From: a bacterium
Lineage (GTDB): Bacteria; Patescibacteriota; Patescibacteriia; CAIQCM01
DNA length: 14,975 nucleotides
Assembly (NCBI GenBank): GCA_023246535.1
Contig: JAHFIF010000021.1
Location: 1 to 14,975 of the forward strand
Direction: 5' to 3'
The notes under the pieces are model-generated. The model ran no database searches. It was not told the origin of the DNA and was given only the letters and a program-made list of their open reading frames with translations. Positions 1-6,554 of the stretch are shown here, one piece after another. Each line of letters begins with the position of its first letter. Positions within the stretch are counted from its first letter, which is position 1. The position numbers and the translations under genes were made by a program.

Positions 1-53
1 TCCGTGCCGGAGAGCGCTTTGTCGCCGCGCTCAATGGTGATCGCGTCCCCCAC
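1..53 (-). pseudogene. In-frame continuation of the acyltransferase beyond its TAG stop (partial)
   Basis: Reading the same minus-strand frame past the TAG gives 17 open codons, VGDAITIERGDKALSGT, up to the window edge. The V-G-D-A-I-T stretch sits where PlsC proteins carry a 'V.(F)G.PI' strand after the 'PIVPV' strand, which is present upstream at residues 275-279. The ORF therefore looks interrupted by one nonsense codon rather than naturally ended. TAG is a true stop elsewhere in the window (10942-10944 and 14423-14425), so recoding is unlikely. A sequencing or assembly error is possible. Confidence 0.5.
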
Positions 54-926
54 CTAGATCCGCTTGCCCTCGGCATTGCTCCAAACCGAGACCGGGACGA
101 TCGGCAGATCCTTGCCGGTCAGGCGCTTGTATTCGCGGGCGATCAGCTCGACGCCGCCGTAGGCTTTCCGCAAACCCTTATTGTCATCGTAGAGAAACAA
201 GCCCTCCGGAAACATCGCCACCACGTCGCCGCGGGACAGCAGCGCCACCGTCGTTTTGATGAATTCCTTATTGGCCGCCGCGCCGCCGTCTTTTTCGCGT
301 TCAGCGATCTTCCGGTACGACGCCTTGCGCTTCTCCCCGGGAACGCGCTCCAGCAATTTTTCTTTTTCTTCGTCGTTCAAGTTGGCGAGCGATTCGCGCA
401 CCGGGATCATGCGCAGGCGCTCCAAGAGCCATTTCCTGAATCCCGAACGGTTGAAATTCAATTCTTCGCCGGCGGCAATGTGCGCGTCGTATTCTTTTAA
501 AAGCGACAGGAGGACCGGCGACTCGCCGCCGGAATGATTGGCGACGACGAGGAACGGCCCGTCCTTGGGCAAGGCTTCGCGCGCCTCTTTCATGCCTTCG
601 GCGCCGGCGAACAGCCCGTAAAGCCGCACGGCGAGCGGTTCGCGCTCCTGTTTGTTTTGCAAATAGGGCGGGATCGACCGTTCTTGATAAGCGCGAACCT
701 TGGCCTGGTCGGTCGGCGTTTCAACGGGAATTTTATAGCGCGCCGTAATGTCGTCGAGAATTTCTTCGGCCGCGGCCTCGTCCAAAGTCACTTGTTCGGC
801 GGCCACCTGGCGCAGGCGTTCGCGGCCCGTCCGCATTTCCGCGGTGGGCATTTCGTCGAATTCGCGTTCCGGGGTCGCGCCGATCCGTTCGGGAAGCGGC
901 GCGCGTTCGGCATTGGGTCTGGCCAT
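54..926 (-). CDS. PlsC-type 1-acylglycerol-phosphate acyltransferase-like protein, ended by an early in-frame TAG
   Basis: The 290-residue product resembles the LPLAT/PlsC family, which moves acyl chains onto lysophosphatidate or related glycerol lipids at the membrane. Family blocks are visible: ANHSGGESPVLL at residues 129-140 (block I), IPVRES around 174-179 (block II) and MFPEG at 238-242 (block III). The first 100 or so residues are a charged, probably soluble extension that is not part of the core fold. In block I the usual HX4D dyad is H131 with Ser136 where Asp is expected; Glu135 is adjacent. The ATG at 926 is supported by a TATAAT box 6 nt upstream. The frame continues past the TAG at 54-56 with sequence that still looks like this family, so the protein is probably truncated. 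It lies 34 bp downstream of gpmI but has its own promoter. The family call is fairly sure; activity is doubtful. Confidence 0.75.
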   Translation of the reverse strand: MARPNAERAPLPERIGATPEREFDEMPTAEMRTGRERLRQVAAEQVTLDEAAAEEILDDITARYKIPVETPTDQAKVRAYQERSIPPYLQNKQEREPLAVRLYGLFAGAEGMKEAREALPKDGPFLVVANHSGGESPVLLSLLKEYDAHIAAGEELNFNRSGFRKWLLERLRMIPVRESLANLNDEEKEKLLERVPGEKRKASYRKIAEREKDGGAAANKEFIKTTVALLSRGDVVAMFPEGLFLYDDNKGLRKAYGGVELIAREYKRLTGKDLPIVPVSVWSNAEGKRI

Positions 927-932
927 AGCTTG

Positions 933-961
933 ATTATATAACGAAGTCAGCCGACTGTCTT
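933..961 (-). promoter_or_regulatory. Sigma70-type promoter of the acyltransferase gene, leaderless start
   Basis: On the minus strand, AAGACA (956-961) and TATAAT (933-938) are separated by exactly 17 bp. Only 6 nt (927-932) lie between the -10 box and the ATG at 926, so transcription should begin at or next to the start codon. No Shine-Dalgarno sequence is present. The -35 box starts on the last base of the gpmI stop codon. Confidence 0.7.
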
Positions 962-2481
962 TACGGGCGTTTCGTCAGGTCGCGGCCCGTCATTGACGGC
1001 GGGATCGGAAGGCCCATGACCGACAAACAGGTCGGGGCGACGTCGGCTAGCGTGCCGTTCGCGAGGGCGACGCCGGGCAGCGTCAGAATTGCGGGAACAA
1101 GATTCATCGTATGCGACGTGATCTTCTCGTTCTTTGCCGGATCGAAATAGTGTTCGGCGTTGCCGTGGTCGGCGGTAATGAAAACCGCCCCATGGCGCGC
1201 GCGAACCGCGTCAACCACCCGCCCCAATTCGCGATCGACCGTTTGCACGGCAAGATGAATCGCCTCTTTGACGCCGGTATGCCCGACCATGTCGGCGTTG
1301 GCGAAATTGATGAAAATAAAATCCGCGCCCGCTTCGATCCGCTCAATGGCTTGGTCGGCGATCTCCCGGGCTTTCATTTCCGGCGCCAGATCGTGCGTCG
1401 GCACGTCTTTGCGGCTTTCAATGAGCACGAACTCCTCGCCCGCGTGCGGCACCTCGACGCCGCCGTTCAAGAAATAAGTGGCGTGGGCGTACTTTTCCGT
1501 TTCCGCGATATGCGCCTGGGTCAAACCGTGTTTGGAAACTTCGGCCGCCAGCGTCGTCTCAATGGCGTTCGGCGCAAAGGCGACGCGGCAGTCGATCGCT
1601 TTGTCGTACTCTGTCATCGTCACCAAGCAAAGATTCTTGACCTTGGCCATGGCCGCGATGCTCGAAGCGATCATCCGCGCGCGATCGGCGCGATAATTGA
1701 AAATGAACACGCCGTCATTCTCGGAAATGGGACAACCCTTGCCGTCGGCGTCCAAAAAGACCAGCGGCTCCAAGTGTTCGTCGACAAACCCCTGCTTGTG
1801 CAAACGGGCGACGGCTGCCGACGGTTTTTCTTTAACGCAAACATTGCCTTCGCACTTGAACATCGCGTCCTCGGCGCGTTTCAGGCGGTCCCAATTCTTG
1901 TCGCGGTCCATGGCGTAAAAACGGCCCGAGCAAGTGGCAATGAAACCGATCCCCGCTTCTTCCATCACCGCTTCCAATTCCTTGAGGTATTCGGCGGCGC
2001 TTTGCGGCGCGACGTCGCGCCCGTCGGTAATGGCATGGATGGCGACGCGCGAAATGTCGGCCGCCTTGGCCGCCTTCAAAAAGGCATACAAATGTTCGTT
2101 GTGGCTGTGCACCCCGCCCGGCGACAGCAAGCCGATCGTGTGCAAGGTGCCGTTATTCTTTTTCACGTGCTCAAACAGCGCGCCAAACTCCGGGTTGTTG
2201 GAAAACTCGCCGTTTTTGATGGCTTTGGCGATCTTCACCAAATCGGTGTCGATGACGCGGCCGGAACCGATCGTCATGTGGCCGATCTCGGAGTTGCCCA
2301 TCTGTCCCGTCGGCAAACCGACGCTTTCTTCGCTGGCGTCGAGCGTGGCATGCGGATATTCCGCCAGCAAGCGGTCCATGACCGGGGTCGAGGCTTCGAA
2401 GATGCCGTTGTAATCCCGGTCCGCCCGTTCGCCCCAACCGTCAAGAACAACGAGGACAAAAGGTTTGATCTTTGGTTTCAT
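961..2481 (-). CDS. gpmI: 2,3-bisphosphoglycerate-independent phosphoglycerate mutase
   Basis: This enzyme interconverts 3- and 2-phosphoglycerate in glycolysis, in the cytoplasm, using two metal ions (usually manganese) and a phosphoserine intermediate. The 506-residue length is normal for the family. Visible landmarks are the N-terminal metal site VLDGWG (D14), the catalytic serine in MGNSEIGH (S64), GGVHSH (H125) in the inserted transferase domain, ITDGRD near residue 150, and the C-terminal alkaline-phosphatase-type metal ligands TADHGNAE (D438, H439) and TSHTMN (H457). All key residues appear intact. The ATG at 2481 fits the family N-terminus (MKPKIKPFVLVVLDGWG). There is no Shine-Dalgarno and no clear -10 box: the space upstream is filled by a TTAGGGG repeat. 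Very confident. Confidence 0.97.
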   Translation of the reverse strand: MKPKIKPFVLVVLDGWGERADRDYNGIFEASTPVMDRLLAEYPHATLDASEESVGLPTGQMGNSEIGHMTIGSGRVIDTDLVKIAKAIKNGEFSNNPEFGALFEHVKKNNGTLHTIGLLSPGGVHSHNEHLYAFLKAAKAADISRVAIHAITDGRDVAPQSAAEYLKELEAVMEEAGIGFIATCSGRFYAMDRDKNWDRLKRAEDAMFKCEGNVCVKEKPSAAVARLHKQGFVDEHLEPLVFLDADGKGCPISENDGVFIFNYRADRARMIASSIAAMAKVKNLCLVTMTEYDKAIDCRVAFAPNAIETTLAAEVSKHGLTQAHIAETEKYAHATYFLNGGVEVPHAGEEFVLIESRKDVPTHDLAPEMKAREIADQAIERIEAGADFIFINFANADMVGHTGVKEAIHLAVQTVDRELGRVVDAVRARHGAVFITADHGNAEHYFDPAKNEKITSHTMNLVPAILTLPGVALANGTLADVAPTCLSVMGLPIPPSMTGRDLTKRP

Positions 2482-2485
2482 AACT

Positions 2486-2561
2486 TTAGGGGTTAGGGGT
2501 TAGGGGTTAGGGGTTAGGGGTTAGCAAAACACTAATCCCTAAGATCCAATCCCTAATCCCT
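2486..2561. repeat. TTAGGGG heptamer array with a facing inverted arm
   Basis: Five perfect TTAGGGG units run from 2486 to 2520, followed by TTAG (2521-2524), a 7-nt spacer, and then CTAATCCCTAA (2532-2542) and CCAATCCCTAATCCCT (2546-2561). The second half is the near reverse complement of the first: 2514-2524 can pair with 2532-2542 with one G-T wobble, giving an 11-bp stem with a 7-nt loop. The plus strand has five G4 runs separated by TTA, a classic G-quadruplex pattern. It starts 4 bp upstream of the gpmI start codon and ends 7 bp before the methyltransferase -35 box. Confidence 0.9.
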
Positions 2562-2568
2562 CGAATAT

Positions 2569-2597
2569 TTGAACAATGATGATAAGACAGCTATGAT
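2569..2597 (+). promoter_or_regulatory. Sigma70-type promoter of the methyltransferase gene, leaderless start
   Basis: TTGAAC (2569-2574) and TATGAT (2592-2597) are separated by 17 bp. The start codon at 2604 is only 6 nt beyond the -10 box, so the transcript should begin at or beside the ATG. No Shine-Dalgarno is seen. Confidence 0.75.
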
Positions 2598-2603
2598 ACC
2601 TTT

Positions 2604-3416
2604 ATGAAGAAATTTCATCAACACAAACCGCATCGAACCTCGAATTTTTCCAAGCCGCAGGCGGCCAAGACCGGGTGGGAGCAGGTCTCGGATTGGTACG
2701 GCGGGCATATGAGCGAAAGCGATTCGCTCTTGAACACCGTGGTCAACCCCGGCGTGCTTAAGCTGCTCGCGCCGCAGAAAGGCAAGCAATATTTGGACAT
2801 CGCTTGCGGCGAAGGCGCTTTCTCGCGCCTGCTCGTTAAAAGCGGCGTGCAGGTTTTCGGTTTTGACGCTTCGCCGTCGTTAATTGAACGGGCGCAGCGC
2901 CTGGCGCCGACCAACACCAAATACCTTGTCGGCGACGCCACGCGTTTTGCCAAACTTTGCCAAGGGATGAAATTCGACGGCGCCGTCTGCCTGCTGGCCA
3001 TTCAAAACATCGACCCGATCGCACCGGTCTTTCATGACGCCGCCGCCGTACTGGCGCCGGGCGCGCCGCTTGTCATTGTCATGAACCATCCGTCGTTCCG
3101 GATCCCGCGCCAAAGCGCCTGGGGCTGGGAAGAGCCGCGGCAAATTCAGTACCGCCGCCTCGACATGTACCTGTCGCCCTTGAAGATCCCGATCCTCGCC
3201 CACCCCGGCGCCGACCGCTCGATCAAAACCGTTTCCTACCACCGCCCGCTTTCGGCGTACGTAAACGCGCTCGGCGCCAACGGCTTTGCCGTCGACGCGC
3301 TCGAGGAATGGACCTCAAACCGCGTGTCGGACTCCGGACCAAAAGCCAAAGCCGAAAACCGCGCCCGGCACGAGTTTCCGATGTTCCTGGCGCTTCGCGC
3401 GATCAAGATCAAGTAA
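2604..3416 (+). CDS. Class I SAM-dependent methyltransferase
   Basis: The 270-residue soluble protein has a Rossmann-type methyltransferase domain. Motif I, LDIACGEGAFS at residues 64-74, binds the methionine part of S-adenosylmethionine. The acidic residue ending strand 2 is D88 in VFGFDASP. A motif II-like region, GDATRF, is at 110-115, followed by FDGAVCLLAIQNID (124-137) and the post-motif PGAPLVIVMNHPSF (152-165). It resembles Methyltransf_11/25 proteins that act on small molecules, but the substrate cannot be read from sequence. The C-terminal region (170-270) contains WGWEEPRQIQYRRLDMYLSP and probably forms the substrate cap. The start is set by the -10 box 6 nt upstream. It is a single-gene unit between a divergent gpmI and a shared terminator. 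Confidence 0.88.
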   Translation: MKKFHQHKPHRTSNFSKPQAAKTGWEQVSDWYGGHMSESDSLLNTVVNPGVLKLLAPQKGKQYLDIACGEGAFSRLLVKSGVQVFGFDASPSLIERAQRLAPTNTKYLVGDATRFAKLCQGMKFDGAVCLLAIQNIDPIAPVFHDAAAVLAPGAPLVIVMNHPSFRIPRQSAWGWEEPRQIQYRRLDMYLSPLKIPILAHPGADRSIKTVSYHRPLSAYVNALGANGFAVDALEEWTSNRVSDSGPKAKAENRARHEFPMFLALRAIKIK

Positions 3417-3436
3417 ATCGCGATCAAAAATAAAAC

Positions 3437-3466
3437 AGAGGCGTCCACCGTGCGTGGTACGCCTCT
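3437..3466. terminator. Bidirectional intrinsic terminator between convergent genes
   Basis: AGAGGCGT (3437-3444) pairs with ACGCCTCT (3459-3466), and CCAC (3445-3448) with GTGG (3454-3457), leaving one bulged T and a 5-nt loop. On the minus strand the stem is followed by a long T-rich tail, TGTTTTATTTTTG. On the plus strand only TTT follows. It sits between the methyltransferase stop (3416) and the stop of the minus-strand gene at 3479, and mainly suits the latter. Confidence 0.8.
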
Positions 3467-3478
3467 TTGGTTTCGGTC

Positions 3479-3994
3479 TCACTTCCGCTTGGCGGTCCGG
3501 CGCTGCTTAGCCGCATACGACGCTTGAAGCGCGGCGATCAATTCGCCGACCGTGCCGGCACCGACCGGCTGCGGCAACTCGCCGACCCCGGCCGTCTCGC
3601 CGATCGCCGAGCAAGTAATGCCCAGCCCCAAACCCTTTTCCAAAAAGGCCAGGTCGCCCAAACGCAAATCGTCGACCACCTCGCTCGGCAGCAAGAATTG
3701 GAAGGTGGCGATGAAGGCGATGGTCGCCAGCGCGATCTTCTCGTTGGGATCGTCGGATTGGCGCAAGCGCTCGCGAAGAAAATGTTCCTCGATCATGATG
3801 TCCATTTTCCGTTCGGCGAACGCCCAATCGCCGGCCGCCGTTCCGTCGAGGCCGCCGCGGCCGCGCTCCAAAAACCGGAAATACGCCGCGTCCGCGAGCC
3901 ACTGTTGATTCTTCGGCGCCGCTTTCATCGCCTGAGCCGTTTCAGCGGGATACCAGCTTGGTCGGTTCGTTTCCGTCGCTTCCGTCATTTTCAT
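3479..3994 (-). CDS. Hypothetical protein with a DUF2934-like N-terminal segment
   Basis: The product has 171 residues from the first ATG (3994). The ATG at 3988 (third residue) is the better start because AAAGGG lies 6 nt before it. No signal peptide is visible. Residues 33-66, with AAYFRFLERGRGGLDG and DWAFAERKM, resemble the short DUF2934 motif (A-Y...ERGR..G...DW..AE), whose function is unknown. Residues 70-110 look helical and partly hydrophobic (IALATIAFIATFQFLLP). The rest is a low-complexity Gly/Ala region and a basic tail (AAKQRRTAKRK), which might contact nucleic acid. No enzyme motif is visible. It ends at a shared terminator; upstream lies the glycosyltransferase's terminator, so it is probably transcribed alone. 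Confidence 0.7.
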   Translation of the reverse strand: MKMTEATETNRPSWYPAETAQAMKAAPKNQQWLADAAYFRFLERGRGGLDGTAAGDWAFAERKMDIMIEEHFLRERLRQSDDPNEKIALATIAFIATFQFLLPSEVVDDLRLGDLAFLEKGLGLGITCSAIGETAGVGELPQPVGAGTVGELIAALQASYAAKQRRTAKRK

Positions 3995-4030
3995 CCCTTT
4001 CGTTTTGCTCCGTTGATCGTTGCCGTTGGC

Positions 4031-4051
4031 AAAAAACTCCTCGCCGCGAGG
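4031..4051 (-). terminator. Probable intrinsic terminator after the glycosyltransferase gene
   Basis: On the minus strand a short palindrome (CCTCG, loop CGG, CGAGG; 4039-4051) is followed by AG and six Ts (4031-4036). The stem is only 5 bp, so it is modest. It lies 64 bp past the glycosyltransferase stop and about 37 bp before the next minus-strand ATG. A weak TTGACG-N17-TAACCT pair (4072-4077, 4049-4054) overlaps it. The rest of the 3995-4114 gap shows no gene. Confidence 0.5.
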
Positions 4052-4114
4052 TTACCCTTGTCCGCGCCGGACGTCAATGGGCCGCGGCGCGCGCAATCGC
4101 GTTTTAAAAAATCC

Positions 4115-4822
4115 TTATTTATTCAACTTGTTCTTGAGCCGCAGCAGCCGCCGCAGGTCCGACAAAACTTCGCCGGTTTTAACGCGGCTGGTTTCGCCGT
4201 TCGACCAGGTGACGGGCAGTTCGCCCACGCGGTAGCCAGCGGCGTAGGCGCGCAGCAGGATCTCGGCGTCAAAGGTCCAGCGCGACGGGCTGGCGTCCTT
4301 GAAAATGTCTTGCGCCGCAGCGCGGCGGAACATCTTAAAACCGCATTGCGTATCGTGGTGCGGCAATTTCAAAAAATGGCGGACGAAAAAATTAATGGCG
4401 CGGCCGGAAAGCGAACGGTACCAGGGCTGCGCTTTGGCGATGACCGCGCCGGCGACGCGGCGCGAACCGATCACAATGTCGCTCTCCCCCATTTTGGCGA
4501 TGAAGGCGGGCGCTTCGCGGGGATGGGTGGCCAAATCGCAATCGAGGAACAGCAGCAGGTCGCCTTGCGCCTCGAGGACGCCGGTGCGCACGGCCGTCCC
4601 TTTGCCGGCGTTGGCGGCGTGTTGCAGCAGCCGGACGGCGGGAATTTCGGACGCGAGCGCGGCGGCCAGCTGCGCGGTTGCGTCGCGCGAGCCGTCGTCG
4701 ACAACAATGATCACGTATTCTTTTTTGAGCGGATCAAAAACCGCCGCGGTCTCGCGGATCGCCCGCTCGATCGTCGCTGCTTCGTTATAAGCCGGAAGAA
4801 TGACGGAATAATCCATATTCAT
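4115..4822 (-). CDS. Family 2 glycosyltransferase, dolichyl/polyprenyl-phosphate sugar transferase type (ALG5-like)
   Basis: The 235-residue GT-A enzyme probably moves a sugar from a nucleotide-sugar to a polyprenyl phosphate on the inner face of the membrane, feeding cell-surface glycan assembly. Visible features are the N-terminal strand YSVILPAYNEA (5-15), the nucleotide-binding VDDGS (41-45), NAGKGTAVRTG (71-81), the metal-binding DxD as DCD (94-96) followed by LATHP, GSRRVAGAVIAKAQPWYR (119-136), DTQCGFKMF (157-165) and WTFDAEILLRA (182-192). The DTQCGFK signature and overall length match ALG5/DPM1-like enzymes. There are no C-terminal membrane helices, so lipid contact would be peripheral. 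A -10 box 6 nt before the ATG at 4822 supports that start; the ATG at 4816 is an alternative. The sugar is unknown. Confidence 0.9.
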   Translation of the reverse strand: MNMDYSVILPAYNEAATIERAIRETAAVFDPLKKEYVIIVVDDGSRDATAQLAAALASEIPAVRLLQHAANAGKGTAVRTGVLEAQGDLLLFLDCDLATHPREAPAFIAKMGESDIVIGSRRVAGAVIAKAQPWYRSLSGRAINFFVRHFLKLPHHDTQCGFKMFRRAAAQDIFKDASPSRWTFDAEILLRAYAAGYRVGELPVTWSNGETSRVKTGEVLSDLRRLLRLKNKLNK

Positions 4823-4828
4823 TATCTT

Positions 4829-4857
4829 ATCCTAGCGCAATGGTTCAGATATACCAA
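4829..4857 (-). promoter_or_regulatory. Promoter of the glycosyltransferase gene, leaderless start
   Basis: On the minus strand TTGGTA (4852-4857) and TAGGAT (4829-4834) are 17 bp apart, and the -10 box ends 6 nt before the ATG at 4822. Each hexamer matches the sigma70 consensus at about four positions. The spacing repeats the layout seen before the acyltransferase and methyltransferase genes. Confidence 0.55.
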
Positions 4858-4865
4858 ATGCAAAA

Positions 4866-5052
4866 AACCAAGAACCAAGAACCAATTTCCAAACAAAGAC
4901 CAAAAACCAAGAATCCAAGAATTAAGAACAAAGAACCAAAAAAGCGAGACATATTGTCTCGCTTTTTAATGTTTGGTTCTTTTAACTTATTTGGAAATTG
5001 GCCTGCCTCATTGCGGATCGTGTCGCAATGGGGTTCTTGGTCGCTGGTTCTT
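4866..5052. repeat. Long imperfect palindromic element built from CCAAGAA-like units
   Basis: The left arm (4866-4940) is a degenerate array of AACCAAG/CCAAGAA units. The right arm carries inverted counterparts: CCAATTTCCAAA (4882-4893) matches TTTGGAAATTGG (4990-5001), AAAGAACCAAA (4930-4940) matches TTTGGTTCTTT (4972-4982), and ACCAAGAACC (4867-4876) matches GGTTCTTGGT (5032-5041). Two hairpins lie inside: a terminator at 4939-4967 and CATTGCG/CGCAATG at 5009-5030 with an 8-nt loop. The first 27 bases (4866-4892) recur exactly at 10344-10370. The element fills the gap between the efflux-pump stop and the glycosyltransferase promoter and holds no gene. Confidence 0.85.
4939..4967. terminator. 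Strong bidirectional intrinsic terminator of the efflux operon
   Basis: AAAAAGCGAGAC (4939-4950) and GTCTCGCTTTTT (4956-4967) form a perfect 12-bp stem with a 5-nt loop. On the minus strand, GCTTTTTT closes the stem as a T tract, which fits termination after the MFS gene ending at 5063. It sits at the centre of the larger palindromic element. Confidence 0.88.
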
Positions 5053-5062
5053 ATCTGAATGT

Positions 5063-6553
5063 TTATTCGACCATCACGTGCACGCCGACCTTTTCTTTGA
5101 CCTTGATCATGAGCGAGGTGACGGCGCCGAAAAGCAGCACAAAACCGGCGGTCAGGAAAACAATGTGGTAAGCGGCGATCTGCGCCTTGAGCGTGATGAG
5201 GGTGGTGAAGACGGCGTAGTTTTTCGGCGTTAAAACGTTCAGGCTGCTCATGGCCGAGGTCGCGATAACTTTGGCGTTGGTCGCGTTGTTCAAGACGGTG
5301 CCGAACACGGCGATCCCGAACGCGCCGGCAATATTGCGGGCGAGCGCCAGCACCGACGAGGCAATGCCGACCTCGTGGTCGGGCACGGCCGAGGCGATGA
5401 TGTTGGTGCGCTGCGCCATGCCAAAACCCATGCCGAGCGCCATGACGAAGAGCGGCAGCATGATGTCGAACGAGCTTGAACGCGGATCAAGGCCGAGGAA
5501 AAGAAAGAGGCCGGCGGCGGCGACCAGCGTGCTCACAAAAATGACGAAACGCGGCTGCACCTTGCCGGTGAGCTGTCCGCCCAGCGGCGCGGCGATCATC
5601 ATCCCGGCGGCCATCGGCATGAACAGCAATCCGGTTTCGGTCGCGTCCAGCCCCAAATAGGTCGCCGCAAAGATCGGGATCAGGAAAACGCAGCCCATCA
5701 TGCCCATGAAGACGATGAAGTTGTTGGCGAGCACGTTGACGAAAACGGGAATGCGGAAAAATTTAAGGTCGACGATCGGGTCGGGGTGCTTGTCCTCGAT
5801 CCGAATGAACAGCGCCGTGGCAACAACGACGACGGCGTAGGCGATCAGGCTTTTCCCGGAGGTCCAGCCCCAATCTAAACCTTTTTCCAGCACCAGCACC
5901 AGCGCCGAGAGCGCGACGCCCAAGACCATGGCGCCCCACAGGTCGAATTTCTTCGCCTGGTCGCCGGAAGTCGATTCTTTGATGATCGTGAGTGCCATCG
6001 CCAGACCGACAATGCCGACCGGCAGGTTGATGAGGAAGACCGAGCGCCAGCCAAAACCGTCGATGAGCGGGCCGCCGATCAGCGGGCCGAAGACCACGGC
6101 CGCGGCAAACGATGCCGACCAAATGCCCAGGGCCTGGGCGCGCGCCTTGCCTTTCGGAAAGGTCGCCGCCAGGATCGCCATGGCGGTCGGGTAGTCGGCC
6201 GAACCGGCGATCGCCTGCAGCACGCGGAAAGCGATGATCGACGGGAAATTCCAAGCCAAGCCCGAAAGGACCGAGCCAATGATGAAAACGATGAAGCCAA
6301 GCACGTAAACCTTCTTGCGCCCCCAGGTGTCGCCCAGCTTGCCCCAGATCGGCACGAACACGGCGTTCGCGATGATGTAGGCGGTGCTGATCCAGCCGGC
6401 GGTGGACACAGTGATCCCGAAATCGATGATGATCTTGGGCGTGGCCAAACTCACGACCGTCTGGTCCAAGCGGCCCAAAAACGTGCCGATGATGACGGTG
6501 GCCAGCACCCACCACTTGGTCGAGCTTTTTTCTTCCGTCGCGCGCTGTGGCAT
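5063..6553 (-). CDS. EmrB/QacA-type (DHA2) MFS drug:proton antiporter
   Basis: The 496-residue protein is long enough for the 14 transmembrane helices of the DHA2 family, which export drugs and lipophilic compounds using the proton gradient. Visible signatures are LDQTVVSLATP (29-39, the family motif on helix 1 with D30), motif A GKLGDTWGRKK (71-81) after helix 2, motif C GPLIGGPLID (156-165) on helix 5, and WRSVFLINLPVG (169-180). It is the last gene of a four-gene operon: its ATG follows the short adaptor's stop by 1 nt, so translation is probably coupled. The operon (MarR regulator, membrane-fusion proteins, MFS pump) parallels emrRAB of Escherichia coli. The substrate is unknown. Confidence 0.93.
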   Translation of the reverse strand: MPQRATEEKSSTKWWVLATVIIGTFLGRLDQTVVSLATPKIIIDFGITVSTAGWISTAYIIANAVFVPIWGKLGDTWGRKKVYVLGFIVFIIGSVLSGLAWNFPSIIAFRVLQAIAGSADYPTAMAILAATFPKGKARAQALGIWSASFAAAVVFGPLIGGPLIDGFGWRSVFLINLPVGIVGLAMALTIIKESTSGDQAKKFDLWGAMVLGVALSALVLVLEKGLDWGWTSGKSLIAYAVVVVATALFIRIEDKHPDPIVDLKFFRIPVFVNVLANNFIVFMGMMGCVFLIPIFAATYLGLDATETGLLFMPMAAGMMIAAPLGGQLTGKVQPRFVIFVSTLVAAAGLFLFLGLDPRSSSFDIMLPLFVMALGMGFGMAQRTNIIASAVPDHEVGIASSVLALARNIAGAFGIAVFGTVLNNATNAKVIATSAMSSLNVLTPKNYAVFTTLITLKAQIAAYHIVFLTAGFVLLFGAVTSLMIKVKEKVGVHVMVE

Positions 6554-6554
6554 T

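Noticed and set aside
54..56. TAG read as an amino acid (genetic code change)
   Set aside because: TAG cleanly ends the MFS gene (10942-10944) and the radical SAM gene (14423-14425), and TGA also ends three genes, so the standard bacterial code applies.
1111..2496. 461-codon open frame on the plus strand opposite gpmI
   Set aside because: It is the antisense of a certain gpmI gene, its product shows no family motif, and long antisense frames are expected in GC-rich coding DNA.
2486..2524. TTAGGGG array as a telomere or replicon end
   Set aside because: It is internal, short, flanked by ordinary genes on both sides and faces an inverted arm; the likeness to telomere repeats is probably coincidence.
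4866..4940. CCAAGAA-rich arm as a CRISPR array
   Set aside because: Units are about 7 bp with no regular unique spacers, and no cas genes are nearby.
3467..4969. 500-codon open frame on the plus strand
   Set aside because: It runs antisense through two convincing minus-strand genes, crosses their terminators and the repeat element, and shows no recognisable domain.
4840..5058. 72-codon open frame across the repeat element
   Set aside because: Its sequence is just the translated repeat (Lys/Asn/Gln/Pro-rich) and hairpin, with no start signal.
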